64,000 nucleotides of DNA from positions 209,001-273,000 of the forward strand of contig CAUYUJ010014760.1 in NCBI GenBank assembly GCA_963575745.1, written 5' to 3'. Positions 33,487-44,939 of this stretch are shown piece after piece. Within the stretch, counting starts at the first letter, position 1; each line of letters starts with the position of its first letter. The translations under genes were made by a program, and so were the position numbers. Source of the DNA: Prorocentrum cordatum (lineage: Eukaryota > Sar > Dinophyceae > Prorocentrales > Prorocentraceae). The notes below the pieces were generated by a model. That model worked only from the letters and a program-made list of their open reading frames with translations. It did not search any database and was not told the DNA's origin.

Positions 33487-35198
33487 TCAAGCAGGCGCGC
33501 GCAAGGGCGTAAGGCGCCAGACAGAGACGCCCGCAACTGCGGTGCCGCTTATTCCCGCGCCTTCTCCTTTTCTGCACTTCGCCCCCTGGCCTTGCCGCCC
33601 CTGCCCGAGGAAGATGATGTTCTGGTGGATGCCGACCCGCCAGTGGGCGTCAAAAGTCTCGGGGTAGAGCATCTCCAGGGCGATCTTGCCGATGGAGGGC
33701 AGCGCTTGGAGGCCGAGGCGTCGCCGCATTCCGCAACTGCGGTCGCGGTCCCCGCTCCACTTCGGCATGCGCCCCGCTGCGTCCCAGCGCCGATCGACGA
33801 GAGACTGGCAAGTGCGAAGCATCCAGTCGGGGGGCCAAGGGCGCTCTTGATACGTGGGCTTCCCTGCGCTGTCAAACCGGCAGTCTGCAACGCGCGTGCC
33901 ACCGGGGCCAATGGGGGCCGCGCAGGTGGGGTGCGCGGCGCGCCTGCCAGTCTTGAAGCCTCCGAACAAGGCTGGCCATGCCCTGAACAGGACTCCGATC
34001 GGGCAATTGTAGCTCGCTCCGCAACAACGGTACAGGTCTGATAACTTCTCGGGCGGGGCGTCGAAGAGGCCGCACAGAAAACGAACAGTCTAGAAATGGG
34101 TGGCCCCCGCGGCGTCCCTCACGCAACACTCCTCCCAACATGTTTGTTCTGCTTGCGTGATTTTCGGTTGAAGACGATCGGGGGCCACGTGCCTGGCCAT
34201 GGCGGCGAACGCGGGCACCGCGGCAGGATTCCCCTCGGAAATCTTCAAGCGAAGACGCACGATTGCGACGGCGTGGGTGGCCCCAACGACGCTTTCCGCA
34301 ACTGCGGCCTCTGCGACAAAGTGCGGGCGCCACAGAGCGAGACCAGCGTTGTCGAAGAGCTCCGCCATCCTCCAGCAAGGCTCGTCGGCGCTATTGGACC
34401 CGCTGTTCTTCGCGGTGGTGGCGCCCAAGACGGCCCCGTGGAACGCCCCCCGCAAGGGCGCGGGGCCCGCTGACTCAGGCCCCCCCGAGGCCGCAGCACC
34501 TCGACGTCCCGCGCGACGATGGGGATCCCCGTTTGTTGCGCATCGACCGCGGCGAAAACGTCCTGGCCGCGGCAGCGGCGACCACCGCGCCCACGCGCGT
34601 GGCGGGGGTGGACGGTGCCTTGCGGCCGTCTTCTGCCCTGGTAGGGCACCTGGTTCCACGCGGTCGCTTCCCCCATGTAGCTGATGCCCTGGGCCCGCTG
34701 CTTCTTGCGCGGTGGCCCCGCGCAACGCCGCAACTGCGGTTCCGACGGAAACTCCGCGCCGCCGCGCGACTGCGGTTCCGACGCAGGAGGCGGCGGGTGA
34801 GACGGAGGCGCTGGCCCCTCCTTCGGCGGCGGAGCCTTCGACGTGGTCGCCAGGACCTTCTTCGGCGGCGGAGCCTTCGACGCGCCGCCAGGGGCAGCCG
34901 CCGGGGCGGCAGCGGAGGCGGCCTTCTCCTCGGGGGCAGCCGCCGAGGCGTCCGCGCGCTTAGAAGCGGCCTCGTCTTCGGACTCTTCGCTGTCGCCAGT
35001 CAATTCCCCCGGCGCGCTGCCATGGAAACTGGGCGAATACGAAGAGGAAGCTACCCCCGCAACTGCGGCGGGAGCCCCCGCGTCAAAAGGAGCCAGAGGT
35101 ACTTCCGCAACTGCGGCCCTGGCGGAAGCTCTGACAACTGTCGGCGCCGGGGCCCGCGCGCGCAACTGCGCTCCGCGAGCCCCCCGCGCGCGGCGCAA
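33487..35198 (-). pseudogene. Conserved dinoflagellate-type protein, N-terminal half (broken)
   Basis: A Met at 35198 opens a frame with an acidic, Ser/Ala/Pro-rich start ('GDSEESEDEAASKRADAS', repeated 'SKAPPPKK') and then 'GISYMGEATAWNQVPYQGRR' and 'FAAVDAQQTGIPIVARDVEV'. A one-base shift at a seven-base C/G tract near 34485 leads to 'EPCWRMAELFDNAGLALWRP' and 'RHVAPDRLQPKITQAEQTCW'. After TAG 34090-34092 the same frame gives 'FDAPPEKLSDLYRCCGASYN', 'ALFGGFKTGRRAAHPTCAAP', 'DWMLRTCQSLVDRRWDAAGR' and 'MLYPETFDAHWRVGIHQNII', ending near 33487. From memory this is the front part of the same family as 30038-32305. It holds exact CCGCAACTGCGG copies at 35105, 35057, 34728, 34296, 33731 and 33531. 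Confidence 0.65.
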
Positions 35199-35353
35199 CT
35201 GCGCTCTCTTTCGCCGCGGGGCACTCCGAGACCGCTCGGCGGATGCGCCGCGGGAAAATCTGCGCCTGTCGGCGGCGGCCGCCGCCGACCCCTGCTGCCG
35301 CCCGACGCCGAAGTCGCCTCGCGCGGCGCCCGCTCGGGGGATCCGCTAGCGCG

Positions 35354-35397
<44 letters not shown>

Positions 35398-35991
35398 CAC
35401 CTCCCCCCCGCACCCCCCCCCCCCCCCCTCCCCCCCCCTTAAAGGCGCGCCCCCTGGCAGCTCCTCAGCTCCGCCAGCTCCCACCCATGGGCCTGCCCCC
35501 GCTCGGGCACGGCGCCGCGCGAAGCACGCCCCCCGACGGGCGCTCGGACACGGCTGCGGCGAGGAGGGGGAGAAGGCGACGGGCGCGAAGGCTAGGCGCT
35601 GCACGAAGAGGACAGCGAGGAGGACGACGGAGGGAACGAGTAGAGAGAGGCTGGCCTCACGCACGCGAGCGACGTGGGACACGCGGAATCAAGAAGAGAT
35701 AGGCGAAGGGAGATCAAGAAGAGATAGGCGACGACACAAGTAATATAAAATAGGCAGCGCAGCCTTACTCCGCGGCTCTTCGCGCGAGCAGCCGCGCGCC
35801 GCGCATGCGGTTCCGCCTTCCGCAACTGCGGAGAAGCTCCGAGAATTGCTGACATGCTCAAAAGAAGTGAAGCGCCGACGAACCGAGCGCCGCAACTGCG
35901 GTCGGACACATGCGCCACGCAAGGGGCAACGCCGCAACTGCGGGCGAGATCGGTTGCCGCAGCTGCCAGACCGGTTGCCGCAACTGCAGTT
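35199..35991. other. Intergenic spacer with poly-C block and a cluster of CCGCAACTGCGG motifs
   Basis: A C-rich block spans 35350-35440, with one run of about 46 C. Bases 35815-35990 hold three exact motif copies (35820, 35890, 35932) and two variants (CCGCAGCTGCCA at 35957, CCGCAACTGCAG at 35978), spaced 20-70 bases apart. The last lies next to the stop codon of the upstream gene. Confidence 0.75.
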
Positions 35992-37060
35992 TCAAGCCCT
36001 CTCCCACCACGTTTGTAGCCCAGCTCCTTTGGTTGCGTCGAACCGCCCCGGAATTGGCTGGGCGTGCAATCTCTCGTAATATGAGAACGTGCCACGGCCC
36101 GCGCTCTTGCCGAGGCCCGCCCCCGGGGGCTGCACGGGCCCCCAGCGAGGCTCAACCTCGTAGAGGCTGAACTTCGGACTGGACCATTCTGGGTGGGCGC
36201 GAATGCCTGAGCCGTCGTCGCGGCTGAGGGCGAAATCCCACACGGGCAGACGGACTGCCTGCGCCTGTCCTCTGTCCACTCCTTTGGCGTGCTTGTCGTG
36301 GTCGTAACTGCCTGGGCATGGGCGAAACTCGCACCGGGCGGATCCGCGACTGCGATTGTTGTCGGGGCCGCACACAACGCGCTGCATTGTTGCCGCTTCC
36401 ATCTGCGCGACCAGCTGCAGCCGAGAAAGCGGGGCCAGCTCTGCGCGGCCCCACTCCCAGCCCCTGTGGCCCTGCGCTAATCCAGCGCGCGCGCCCCTCT
36501 GCCTGCGCCCGCCGCTGCGGCTTTCCCTTTGCCCTTCGCGTCGTCTGCCGCTCGCCCTGCGGGGGGGCCGTCTCCTTGGGCGTGCGCAACTGCGCCTTGC
36601 AGGGGCGCCGTCTTCCCATCCGCTCGCCCTGCGGTGGCACCGTCTTCCCATCCGCTCCAGCGGGCCTGCTCGCGTTCGCCCGCGCCCTCCCCTCCGCCGC
36701 TGGCGCGGCCCTCCCAACTTCCACTGCCGCCGCGGCGGTTGTCTTGCCAACCTCCGCCGCCGCCCTCCTCTCCGCGACGGTTGCCTTGCCATCCTCCGCC
36801 GCCGCACTCCCATCCGCGACTAAAGTCATCTCCGTCGCCGTTCCCCCATCCTTTCCTCTGCCATGCGCCGCCGCGCCAATCTCCGCCTCGCCATCCACCG
36901 CTGCGGCCGCCCCCGCCGCCCCATCCGCCACTGCGGTCGCCCCGCCATCCACGAGCCCCCATTCGCCGCCCTTGCCCCGCGGTGGCTCCGCAACAGCGCC
37001 CCCCCCCTTCCCCGCTTCTTCACAAACGCCCTTTCGCGCGTAGTTGCTAACATTTGCAAG
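35992..37060 (-). CDS. 3' part of a conserved dinoflagellate-type gene (function unknown)
   Basis: The terminal part reads 'LSRLQLVAQMEAATMQRVVC', 'GYDHDKHAKGVDRG'-like sequence, 'VWDFALSRDDGSGIRAHPEW' and 'SSPKFSLYEV', then 'GAGLGKSAGRGTFSYYERLH', ending with TGA at 35992-35994. Upstream, one frame away (shift near 36480), is a charged Ala-rich region ('AAVDGEAEIGAAAHGRGKDG', 'TATEMTLVADGSAAAEDGK') reaching about 37040. From memory, 'WDFxxxRDDGxxxRxHP' followed by 'GxGKSxGxGTF' closes another multicopy dinoflagellate protein family. Its role is unknown. The 5' end is not placed, because G/C tracts at 37240-37570 disrupt all frames. A motif copy lies upstream at 37740. Confidence 0.5.
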
Positions 37061-37994
37061 TCTCTGTCCATCCTGCGCAGGCGCGAGCCCGCGCCGCCGC
37101 CGACGTCGGCGCTGGCTCGAGCCGAACGGCGCTGGGGGGCGGGGGCGGAAGGGAGAATAATGACAATGGGGAGTATCGAAGAGGAGTCGAGAACTCACCT
37201 CTCCAGGGCGCCCCCTCCGCGGCGGTTTCCTCGAAGCGGAAGGGCGCGGGGGGGAGGGGGGGGGGGGGGGGGCGCGCGCGCGCCCCGGGGCCCGGGGAGA
37301 GGGGCGGTCAGAACGCGCCCCGCTAGAGCGCGCGCGCGCACCCCCCCCCCCTCCCCCCTCCCCCGCGACCGCTGCCCCGCGGCGGGGGGGGGCGCCCCGA
37401 AGCTCAGAAGGAGGGGGCCCGCCAGAACGCCCCCCCCCCCCCCCCCCCCCCCTTCGCGACCGCTCCCCGCGCCCGGGGGGGGTGCCCAGAGCCCAGAGGA
37501 GGAGATGGTCGAAACGCGCCCCACCAGAGCGCCCCCCCGCGACCGCTGCCCGCGGCGGGGGGGGGGGGGCGCCCCAGAGCCCGGAGAGGAAGGAGGGGGG
37601 GTTGGAATTGAGAAGCGAAGGGGGAGAGGAAGGGGGGAGTATGAGAAGTAGGAGAAGTGAGAGAGGAATGATGGAGGAAACTTGTGAGACAACACACCGA
37701 AAACGATCCGTTCGATTTTGAGCGAATTCCTGCCGATCGCCGCAACTGCGGTCGCGTTGTCCCGCTGGGCCTCCAGGGGCCGAAACTGATGAGACAAACC
37801 TCGCCGGTCCTTCCTCGGACCACTCCTCCTCCTCTCTCCATGCCACCCCCCCCCCCTCCCCCCTGTGCGCGGCGTGGCGGCGGAGAGGAACCATCGGCGC
37901 ACCTTGCAACCGCCCTCTCCTCGCCCCTTTCCCTCCTCTCCCTCCTTCTCCTCCTCCTGTTCCTCCCTGCGCTCTTCCAACCGCAAATCCGCGT
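37061..37994. other. Poly-G/poly-C spacer
   Basis: Homopolymer runs lie near 37254-37272, 37338-37350, 37429-37452, 37556-37570 and 37846-37862. No gene can be supported. One exact CCGCAACTGCGG lies at 37740. Confidence 0.5.
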
Positions 37995-38070
37995 CGTTCA
38001 AAGCAGTCCCAGGGGGCTGCTTTGAACGCTGCAATTCTTCACAGCAGCCCCAGGGGACTACTTTGATTCG
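37995..38070. repeat. Paired hairpin repeat, locus 3
   Basis: A perfect-arm copy CGTTCAAAGCAG...CTGCTTTGAACG (37995-38029) is followed by a diverged copy ending CTACTTTGATTCG (38038-38070). A CCCCTGGGCCTGGAG lead-segment fragment and a CAAAATGGCCCAACATGG array follow. Confidence 0.85.
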
Positions 38071-38309
38071 TCCTCATTATAAGTGCTTCTGGATTACCCC
38101 TCCCCCTGGGCCTGGAGCGGAAAGGGCCGCGAGGCGTCGGAGCCTTCAAAATGGCCCAACATGGCCTCGAGGCAGCTTCGGATCAGCATAGCCTCGGGCA
38201 TGCCCAGATAGGACAAGATAGCCTCCAACATGCCTCCAAAAGGCCATATGCGGGGCCGCGGAACCTTCTGGGGGCACCCCAGGTAGGCAAACGCACCCCC
38301 CAGAGTCTT

Positions 38310-38360
38310 TCGGACACCCATGCTGTGGAGGGTGCGCCGCTGGATCTCCCCAAGGGGGGG
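38310..38360 (+). repeat. Left flank of the heptamer array (inverted copy at 40185-40235)
   Basis: GGTGCGCCGCTGGATCTCCC here matches the reverse complement of the right flank, AGTGCGCCAGTGGATCTCCC. Both are bordered on the inside by G/C runs. Confidence 0.6.
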
Positions 38361-38599
38361 GGGGTTAAGACCCCCCCCCTCCCCCCCCTTCCCCGATCCG
38401 TCGTCGGGGGACCCCCCCCTCCCCCCCTTCCCCGATCCGTCGTCGGGGAACCCCCTCACCTCCCCCCCCCACCCCCCCTCCTTTCCACGACCCGTCGTCG
38501 CCCCCCCCCCCTCCCCCCCTCTCCCCTTTCAAATGAGGGGGGGGGGGGGGGGGGCGACCCCCCCCTCCTCCCCTTTCGCCGCGCCGCTCCCTGACGCCG

Positions 38600-39958
38600 G
38601 AACCCGACCCCCGCCGCCCCTACCCCTAGTCCTCACCCGGACCCAAGCCCCGAATCCGAACCCTAACCACTAACCCCAGCCCCAAAAGGGAGTCACGAGG
38701 GGCCCCCTACCCCCTTACCACTAACCCCAGCCCCCTACTCACTACCCCCTACTCACTACTCGCTATTCGCTACTCACGACTCACTACTCACTATCCACTA
38801 CTCACTACCCACCACCCACTACTCGCTACTCACTACCCCCTCCTCCTTATTCAATACTCACTCCTCACTACCCCCTACTCAATACTCACTACTCACTAAG
38901 CACTACTCACTACTCCCTATTCACTACTCAATAATCACTACTCATTACCCACTACCCACTATCCACTACTCACTACTCACTACTAACTACTCATTGCCCA
39001 CAAATCACTACTCACTACCCACTACTCGCTACTCGCTACTCCCTACGCCCTACACAATACTGACTACACAGTACTCAGTACTCGCTACTCAATACTCACT
39101 ACTTTCTCCCCGCTACTCACTATTCATTACCCACTACTTACTACTCCCTACTCACTAGTCACTACATAGTCTCTAGTCACGAGTCACAACTCACTAGTCG
39201 CTAGTAACTAGTCACTAGTCACTACCCACTACTCACCAATCGCAACTCACTACCCACGATTCGCTACCCACATCTTACTACTCACTGCTCACTACTCCCT
39301 ACTCAGCACTCGCTACTCACTACTCACTACTCGCTACCCCCTACTCGTCACTCACTAATCACTACCCACTACTCACTACTGACTACACTCTACTCACTAC
39401 TCACTACTCACTACTCGCTACTCGCTACTCACTACCCACTGCCACCACCCACTACTTCCTATTCACTACTCATCACTACGCACTACGTGCAACTCAGTAC
39501 TCAGTACTCACTACTCACTACTCACTACTCACTAGTCACTACTCGCTACTCACTACTCACTACTCACTACTCACTACTCACCACTCACTACGCACTACGC
39601 ACCACCCACAACTCACTACTCACTAATCACTACTCGCCAACCATATTTTACTACCCACTACTCACTACCCAGTACTCATTACTCCCTACTCCCTACTCAG
39701 TGCTCACTACTCGCTACTCGCTACTCCCTACTCACAACTCACTACTCGCCACTCACTACTCACTTACCAACACACACTAATTACTCACTGTTCACTACTC
39801 ACTACTCCCCACTCCGTACTCCCTACTCCCTACTCGCCACTCACTACCCACTACTCATACTCACTACTCATCACTACTCACTACCCAATACTCACTACGC
39901 AATAGCTCACTACTCACTACCCACCACTCCCTACTCCCAACTCCGTACTCCCTACACG
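38600..39958. repeat. Heptamer array, CTCACTA type, ~1.3 kb
   Basis: Bases 38660-38740 contain CCCTAAC, CACTAAC and CCCAGCC words. These grade into CTCACTA/CTCACTACTCGCTA units that continue to 39955 with many substitutions. No gene is present. Confidence 0.9.
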
Positions 39959-40240
39959 AGTGGGAGGGGGGTCCGAACCCCCCCCCCTGTCCAGCGCCAA
40001 GGGAGAGAGGGGGCGGGGGGGGTCCGGACCCCCCCCCCATCAAGGGAGGGGGGGGGGGAGGGGTCGGGACCCCTCCCCCCTCTTAAAAAGGGAAGGGGGG
40101 GTGGTCCGGACCCGCCCCCCCCCCCCCCCTGAAGGAGGGAAGGGGGGGGGGGGGGGTTCTGGACCCCCCCACCCTTTAGTGTATTCAGGGAGATCCACTG
40201 GCGCACTTTCCATGCTGTGTGTATTGTCGCCTGATCGCTT
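39959..40240. repeat. Alternating G- and C-runs with GGTCCGGACC, and right flank of the heptamer array
   Basis: GGGGGTCCGGACCCCC-type palindromes occur at 40017-40040 and 40100-40125, with diverged forms near 39965 and 40155. Bases 40185-40235 are the inverted partner of 38310-38360. Confidence 0.75.
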
Positions 40241-40249
40241 CCGATGGGC

Positions 40250-41330
40250 GTCTGAAGCCCCTAGATGGCTCCAAGATTGCCAAAGAAAGCCCCAGGAGGG
40301 GCCCAAGAGAGCCCCGTGTCGGCTCCAAGAGCGCCCAATAGCGCCCCAAAGGGGCCCCGAGACGCGGTTTAAGGGCCTCCCGCTTTACACCGATGGCCCG
40401 CAAGATGCCCGCCAAGGCCTCCAAGATTGCCCAAGAGAGCCCCGAGATGGCTCCAAGAAAGCCCCTATAGCATTCAAGATGGCCCCAAAAGGCACCAATA
40501 GAGCCCCACCATGGTCCCAAGATGCCTTCAAGAGGCTCCCAGAGCGTGACTGCATGCTGCTACACGTCCCTGTTCAGGTCAACGTGCCCTTTGCGTGTGA
40601 TTGGGTGTGCTGGTGAGGATACGCTACGCGTGAATGATTGGTAGACTACGCGTGTCGTTTCTTATACACAAAAATGTGTTCTCATCCGCCACCGTGCTCT
40701 TGAGACACGAGTTCGAGTGCCCTCAGGTCCCTTGTTAGATCCCTTGGAGCCTCGGTCCTCAGCCATGAAGACTCTTTAAGGGCCGGACCCAAGATTACCC
40801 ATTCTTCTGGGGTTTGCCGCGTGGCCCATGGGGCCAGTCGCGTGGCCCCTCGGGACTGGGGCGTCTTCTTGCGGGCCCCAAGACGGGCCCAAGAGGGCCT
40901 CAAAACAGGCCAAGAGGGCCTCAAGAGGCCCCCAAGACGGTTCATCCAGTATCGCTGCACGATCGGTCCAAGACGCCAAAGATGGTCTCCAGTCGGCCAG
41001 AAAATCGCCCAAGACGTTCCAAGAGGCTTTCGAGAGCTTTCCCATGAGGGCCCTTGGGCATTCTCGGCTTTTCCGCTTCCCGACACTCCAAGACGGCCCA
41101 AGATGCCCCAAGAGGCCTCCAAAAAGGCCCCCAAGATCGCCCGAAGATGGCCCAAGAGGCCTCCAAGAAGGCCCCCAAACGGCTCAAGAGGGCATCAAAA
41201 CGGCGCAAGAGGCGCCCAAGACGGTCCAACACGCCCCAAAGACGGCCTAGACGAGGAACCCGAACAAACATTTCGAGCCCTCGGCCCGGTCCCCAAGAGG
41301 CCCCCGAGAGCACCTGAGGACCCTGACCCA
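40250..41330 (+). repeat. CAAGAGGCC/CAAGACGGCC arrays, plus orientation
   Basis: Two arrays (40250-40530 and 40855-41320) of CCCAAGA[GT]GGCC units are separated by 320 bases of unique sequence (40531-40854) in which no gene is seen. Confidence 0.8.
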
Positions 41331-43670
41331 CAACCCAGACAAGGTGTCGGGATGGGCCGAAGGCAATTTTATTTTTGCCCACCATAATCAATGCCGCGCC
41401 ATGATGCTATGATATACCGCGCAAGGCTATGGTACATCACGATTGGCTGTGCAAAACCGTTCCAATTATGGCATGCCGTGCTGGTGTAAGCTTGTCACTG
41501 CCATGCATTGCTATCCCGGGCTGTGATATTGTACGCTGCCGTGATACTCCACGCAACGCCATGCCATGTCATGATATGATGCGGTATGTAATGCTACGGT
41601 ATAATATGCTATTTAGTGATACGCTACACTGCTATACCATGATCGGGTAGGCAATGCCATGTTACGCACTGCTGTGCTGTACTCTGAATTGCATCGCCAT
41701 CGCTACTCCCCCTACCCCTCCAAGCCCGGCTGGCGGTGCGTAAAATCGCCCAAGCTGTTGCGGCCAGAGAGCTCGAACTCCAATCCCCCCCACAGACACA
41801 GGGAGAGCCAGGACCGCACCACCAAGTATGCTGCCTCCCTGCTCGCACTTGCCGGTGCTTCACACAATCATAATTTCGCGGGCGCCAAATGACCCAAGAC
41901 AATCAGACGCTGACCGTTGCAAACGGTGAGGTACAACGGGAACGAATTGAAACACGAAAACATCACCACCGTCACCGCCACCGCCACCACCACTACCGCT
42001 ACCGCTATCACTACCACCTGGAACACGCACCCATCGTCCTCTGCCGCCTCCTGTCTGCCGCCCCCCTCCCGCGCAGCCCGTCGGTGCCCCCCGTGCCCCG
42101 CTCCTGTCTGCACATGTGTGATCGGAGGCCACCGCCACACGCGTGTCGCCCAGGCGCCCTCACAGACAAGAGCGGAGGATGGAGCGAGAAGAGCAGGACG
42201 AAGCGTGAAAGGAGCAGATGAGAGAGGAGGGGGGACAGGTGAGGCGAGGGGAAGTGGAGGTGAGGGTGAGGGTGAGGGTGGGAGGCGGACCCCCAAGAAC
42301 GAGCACAATGACTTCTCCCCGTGTCTCTCTCGCGCTCTCCCTCTCTCTCTCTCTCTCTCCTTGTCTCTGTGTAGTACGGTTGCCGCCCCCCCTTGCGCCC
42401 TTGCGGGACATCAGGCTGCAAACCAACTGGCCAATTTAGATATCATCGACCCAACAAGACAACTCGCCGCAATGACCTCCTCAAGTGACCACCAACTTGG
42501 CAACCGTGATTTGCCAGTCACCAGCTCGAAGATCAAACAACTGCCCAGTCTCCCAGGAAGTGAGATTCCAAGTCTCCGGGATGCGCGCGACCCTTCTAGG
42601 CCCCAAAGCGGCGTCGAGGCAGCTTCCCTCAGCTCTGAAATGCCTCAGGAAATGACTTAAGCAATCAAAAGACCTGCTCGCCCGAGGCCGTCCGCGATCA
42701 CAGAGCAATGGCCCCGCGCTCCCGATGCAAACATCCCTGGAACAAAAAGGACATGGAATGGTATCCTTGCCTTGGCGTTCTCGTGACCACTTGCGCTCAG
42801 GTACTTGAACAACATGTCAAAACGATATGGGCGGACGTCGGAGGTTGCGATGTCTGGGGTGCCTCCCTTGAATTTCGCTCGGCACTACATGTTTACCTTA
42901 CCATGGCGTGCTTTGTTCAGTGCTTGCCGCCCACTGCCGCTGAAACCATTCATTGCGAGACTGGCTGGCTCTACCGGGGTGAGGCTGCCCGCCTCTTGCG
43001 GGCTAGGCTTAACGTATACCCAAGTATCAGATCTGGCCACCCTTCGGATTATAAGGCTGGGCGGGGATGGATACAACGTTCGGACTGCGATGGCCTCAGG
43101 CGCGGCTGACAATGTAGATGCTGAGCGTGTTAATCGACTTGGCTAACAAGCGGCTTATCGCTCGATCCGCCAAGCCGTGACTACTAGACACATGAAAAAC
43201 TAGAGGTACACGGAGATATAGACGCGAAGGCACGCGTATTAATATCTAGACAACAAGGAACCGAACCGTATAACTGACCATGAACAACTTTACCATATAA
43301 TCGTACAAACATCCGAAAAGCACACTAAGAATCGAAGGCATGACTCAACTTGCAGGTCAACGATCTATCTACAGCCACTCCGCGATGCAACTAAGTTCAA
43401 GGCTATTGGTGTGTTGACGTTTGCTTTTTCGGCGTACCGACATTGGGCGGAAAGGGGGGGTCTGGCTCTGGACCTCTGCTTAATGCTACTGTTTGGAACA
43501 ATGCTCCCATGGGGGATACTATGGGGAGCCATCCACATGCTTGAAACCTGCGCCCAAAACAGCCAAGATCCGCTGCAGGGGGGGGAGTGGGGGTGCGAGG
43601 GCCCGCGCCGATCGGCAAACAATGAATAACAAACCGAACACCTTGGACCCCAAACAGTGTGCGTGTAGCA
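41331..43670. other. Mostly unique sequence, no supported gene
   Basis: Bases 41400-41690 are a degenerate CATGCTATG/ATACCATGATA repeat. A short ACC-triplet stretch lies at 41962-42020 and (CT)n at 42325-42362. Open frames at 42708-43146 (plus) have mixed composition but show no motif or splice context that I can defend. Composition is less GC-rich than in the neighbours (43140-43400). Confidence 0.4.
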
Positions 43671-43674
43671 ATAT

Positions 43675-43870
43675 ACGTTGTGCACTCTAGGTGGTGCAGC
43701 TTGTGTGGTGCAATGTCTAGTGCGCCATACATGTGGCGCAACCGGTGTTGTGCAATGTAAATTGCCCAACATATGCATGTTGTGCTCTATGGGATGCAAC
43801 CTACATGCTGCAGTATAGGTGGTGCAATATGTGTGGCGCAATATGCACGGCGCAATCTACGTTGAGCAAC
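43675..43870. repeat. Degenerate ~21-bp GGTGCAATRTGTGTGGCGCA repeat
   Basis: About nine units share TGGTGCA or TGGCGCA words spaced 18-24 bases apart. They include near-palindromic GCAACCGGTGTTGTGC and ACATATGCATGTTGTG. Confidence 0.7.
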
Positions 43871-43899
43871 TAATTTCTGTTCGCAGTGAGTTATCCACT

Positions 43900-44335
43900 C
43901 CACTGCTCGCGCAAACATCCTACACCCACCCGCAACTTGGTTTGCAAAACCCATGCGGCGGCGATTGCGAGGAGTGCTTAGTGTTGGCTGGTACATCCCT
44001 GCGGGCGCGCTCGCCCGCGCATGCTCGCGCGCAACGGCCAGCTACTTTGGCGCGACCGACGCGAACGCGGTGGCGCTGACCGGTCGGCACATCCCAGCGG
44101 GCACTGCAGTGCGAGTCGGCGACTTGGGCGAGCGCGGTATCATGGCCACGTCGGCAACGGTAGACACGAAGATGATAGTAGCGGTGCTGGCGACGATGCT
44201 GACAGCGACGACGGGGCAGCCAGTGACGGCGCCGATGCTGATCACGCCGGCGATGATGACGGCGTCGTCGCGTCGGTGATGAAGATTTTGGAACGAGTTC
44301 GAAATGCGCGCGCGGCAGACGCGCGAGAGTGACCC
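43900..44335 (+). other. Possible coding stretch, low confidence
   Basis: One plus frame reads 'GWYIPAGALARAC', 'NAVALTGRHIPAGTAVRVGD' and 'LGERG', resembling the repeated hydrophobic-Pro-Ala-Gly turns of SAF-like domains. The neighbouring frame is acidic ('DDADSDDGAASDGADADHAG') and ends with 'VMKILERVRNARAADARE'. The two frames cannot both be genuine, and the DNA is GAT/GAC-repetitive from 44160. I do not name a product. Confidence 0.2.
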
Positions 44336-44461
44336 GCATAGTATTATTCAACACGGATGGTGCCGCCCCCCCAGACGCGCGCAAGGGCGTTCGAACGATT
44401 TCGACATGCGCGCGCGAAGCCCGTTTGGGAGCATGTTCGGAACATGTTATATATATATATA

Positions 44462-44502
44462 CTAGAACCATCGCGCGCGCTTCGCGCGCGCTCAGGTTCT
44501 AG
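44462..44502. repeat. 41-base two-stage hairpin
   Basis: CTAGAACC pairs with GGTTCTAG (8 bp), then ATC/TCA bulges, then GCGCGCGC pairs with GCGCGCGC around TTC. An 18-base (TA)n precedes it at 44447-44460. Confidence 0.9.
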
Positions 44503-44694
44503 CAGGCCCCAGGCCTTGACGAGTTCACTGCTCTTCTGGAGTAGTGGACCACAATTCACGCATGTCAATCCGCATTCCTGAAGTCTTTCAGAAAACAATG
44601 ATTGCGTAATTAAGGGGCGGAGGCCCGATGAATCGGGTTCCCAGAAGGCGTTCTTGGAACATGGGTTTGGAGGCGTCTTGGGGAGCCTGTTGGG

Positions 44695-44815
44695 GCGTGC
44701 CGTCGTCGTCGTCGCTTCTTGGGGCGCGCCGTCGACGTCGTCGTCGTCGTCGTCGTCCTCGTCTTCGTCGTTTCGTCGTCTTCGTCATCGTCGTCGCCGT
44801 CGTCGGTTCAAGAGG
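44695..44815. repeat. (GTC)n triplet array
   Basis: GTCGTC runs with CTT interruptions; frames give poly-Ser, poly-Val or poly-Arg. Confidence 0.85.
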
Positions 44816-44939
44816 GCACTTGGGGCAACTTTGCGCGAAACGACCTGCGGGGGTCCGCGAGAAGGCGATCAGTCCTGTCCCCAGTCAACTTCCCAGACAG
44901 CTCTCCGGTAGCGTGATGGTACTTCGGAGCTTCCAGAGA

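Noticed and set aside
36152-37909. 585-residue minus-strand frame as a single gene
   Set aside because: Only the part below about 37040 has protein-like composition; the upper part is G/C homopolymer, and the conserved 'WDFALSRDDG' end lies in a different frame.
42708-43146. Two overlapping plus-strand open frames as a gene
   Set aside because: Composition is mixed, but both frames look equally plausible and no motif, splice site or homologue is recognised.
44021-44332. Acidic plus-strand frame as a gene
   Set aside because: The DNA is GAT/GAC repetitive and the adjacent frame is equally open; kept only as a low-confidence region.
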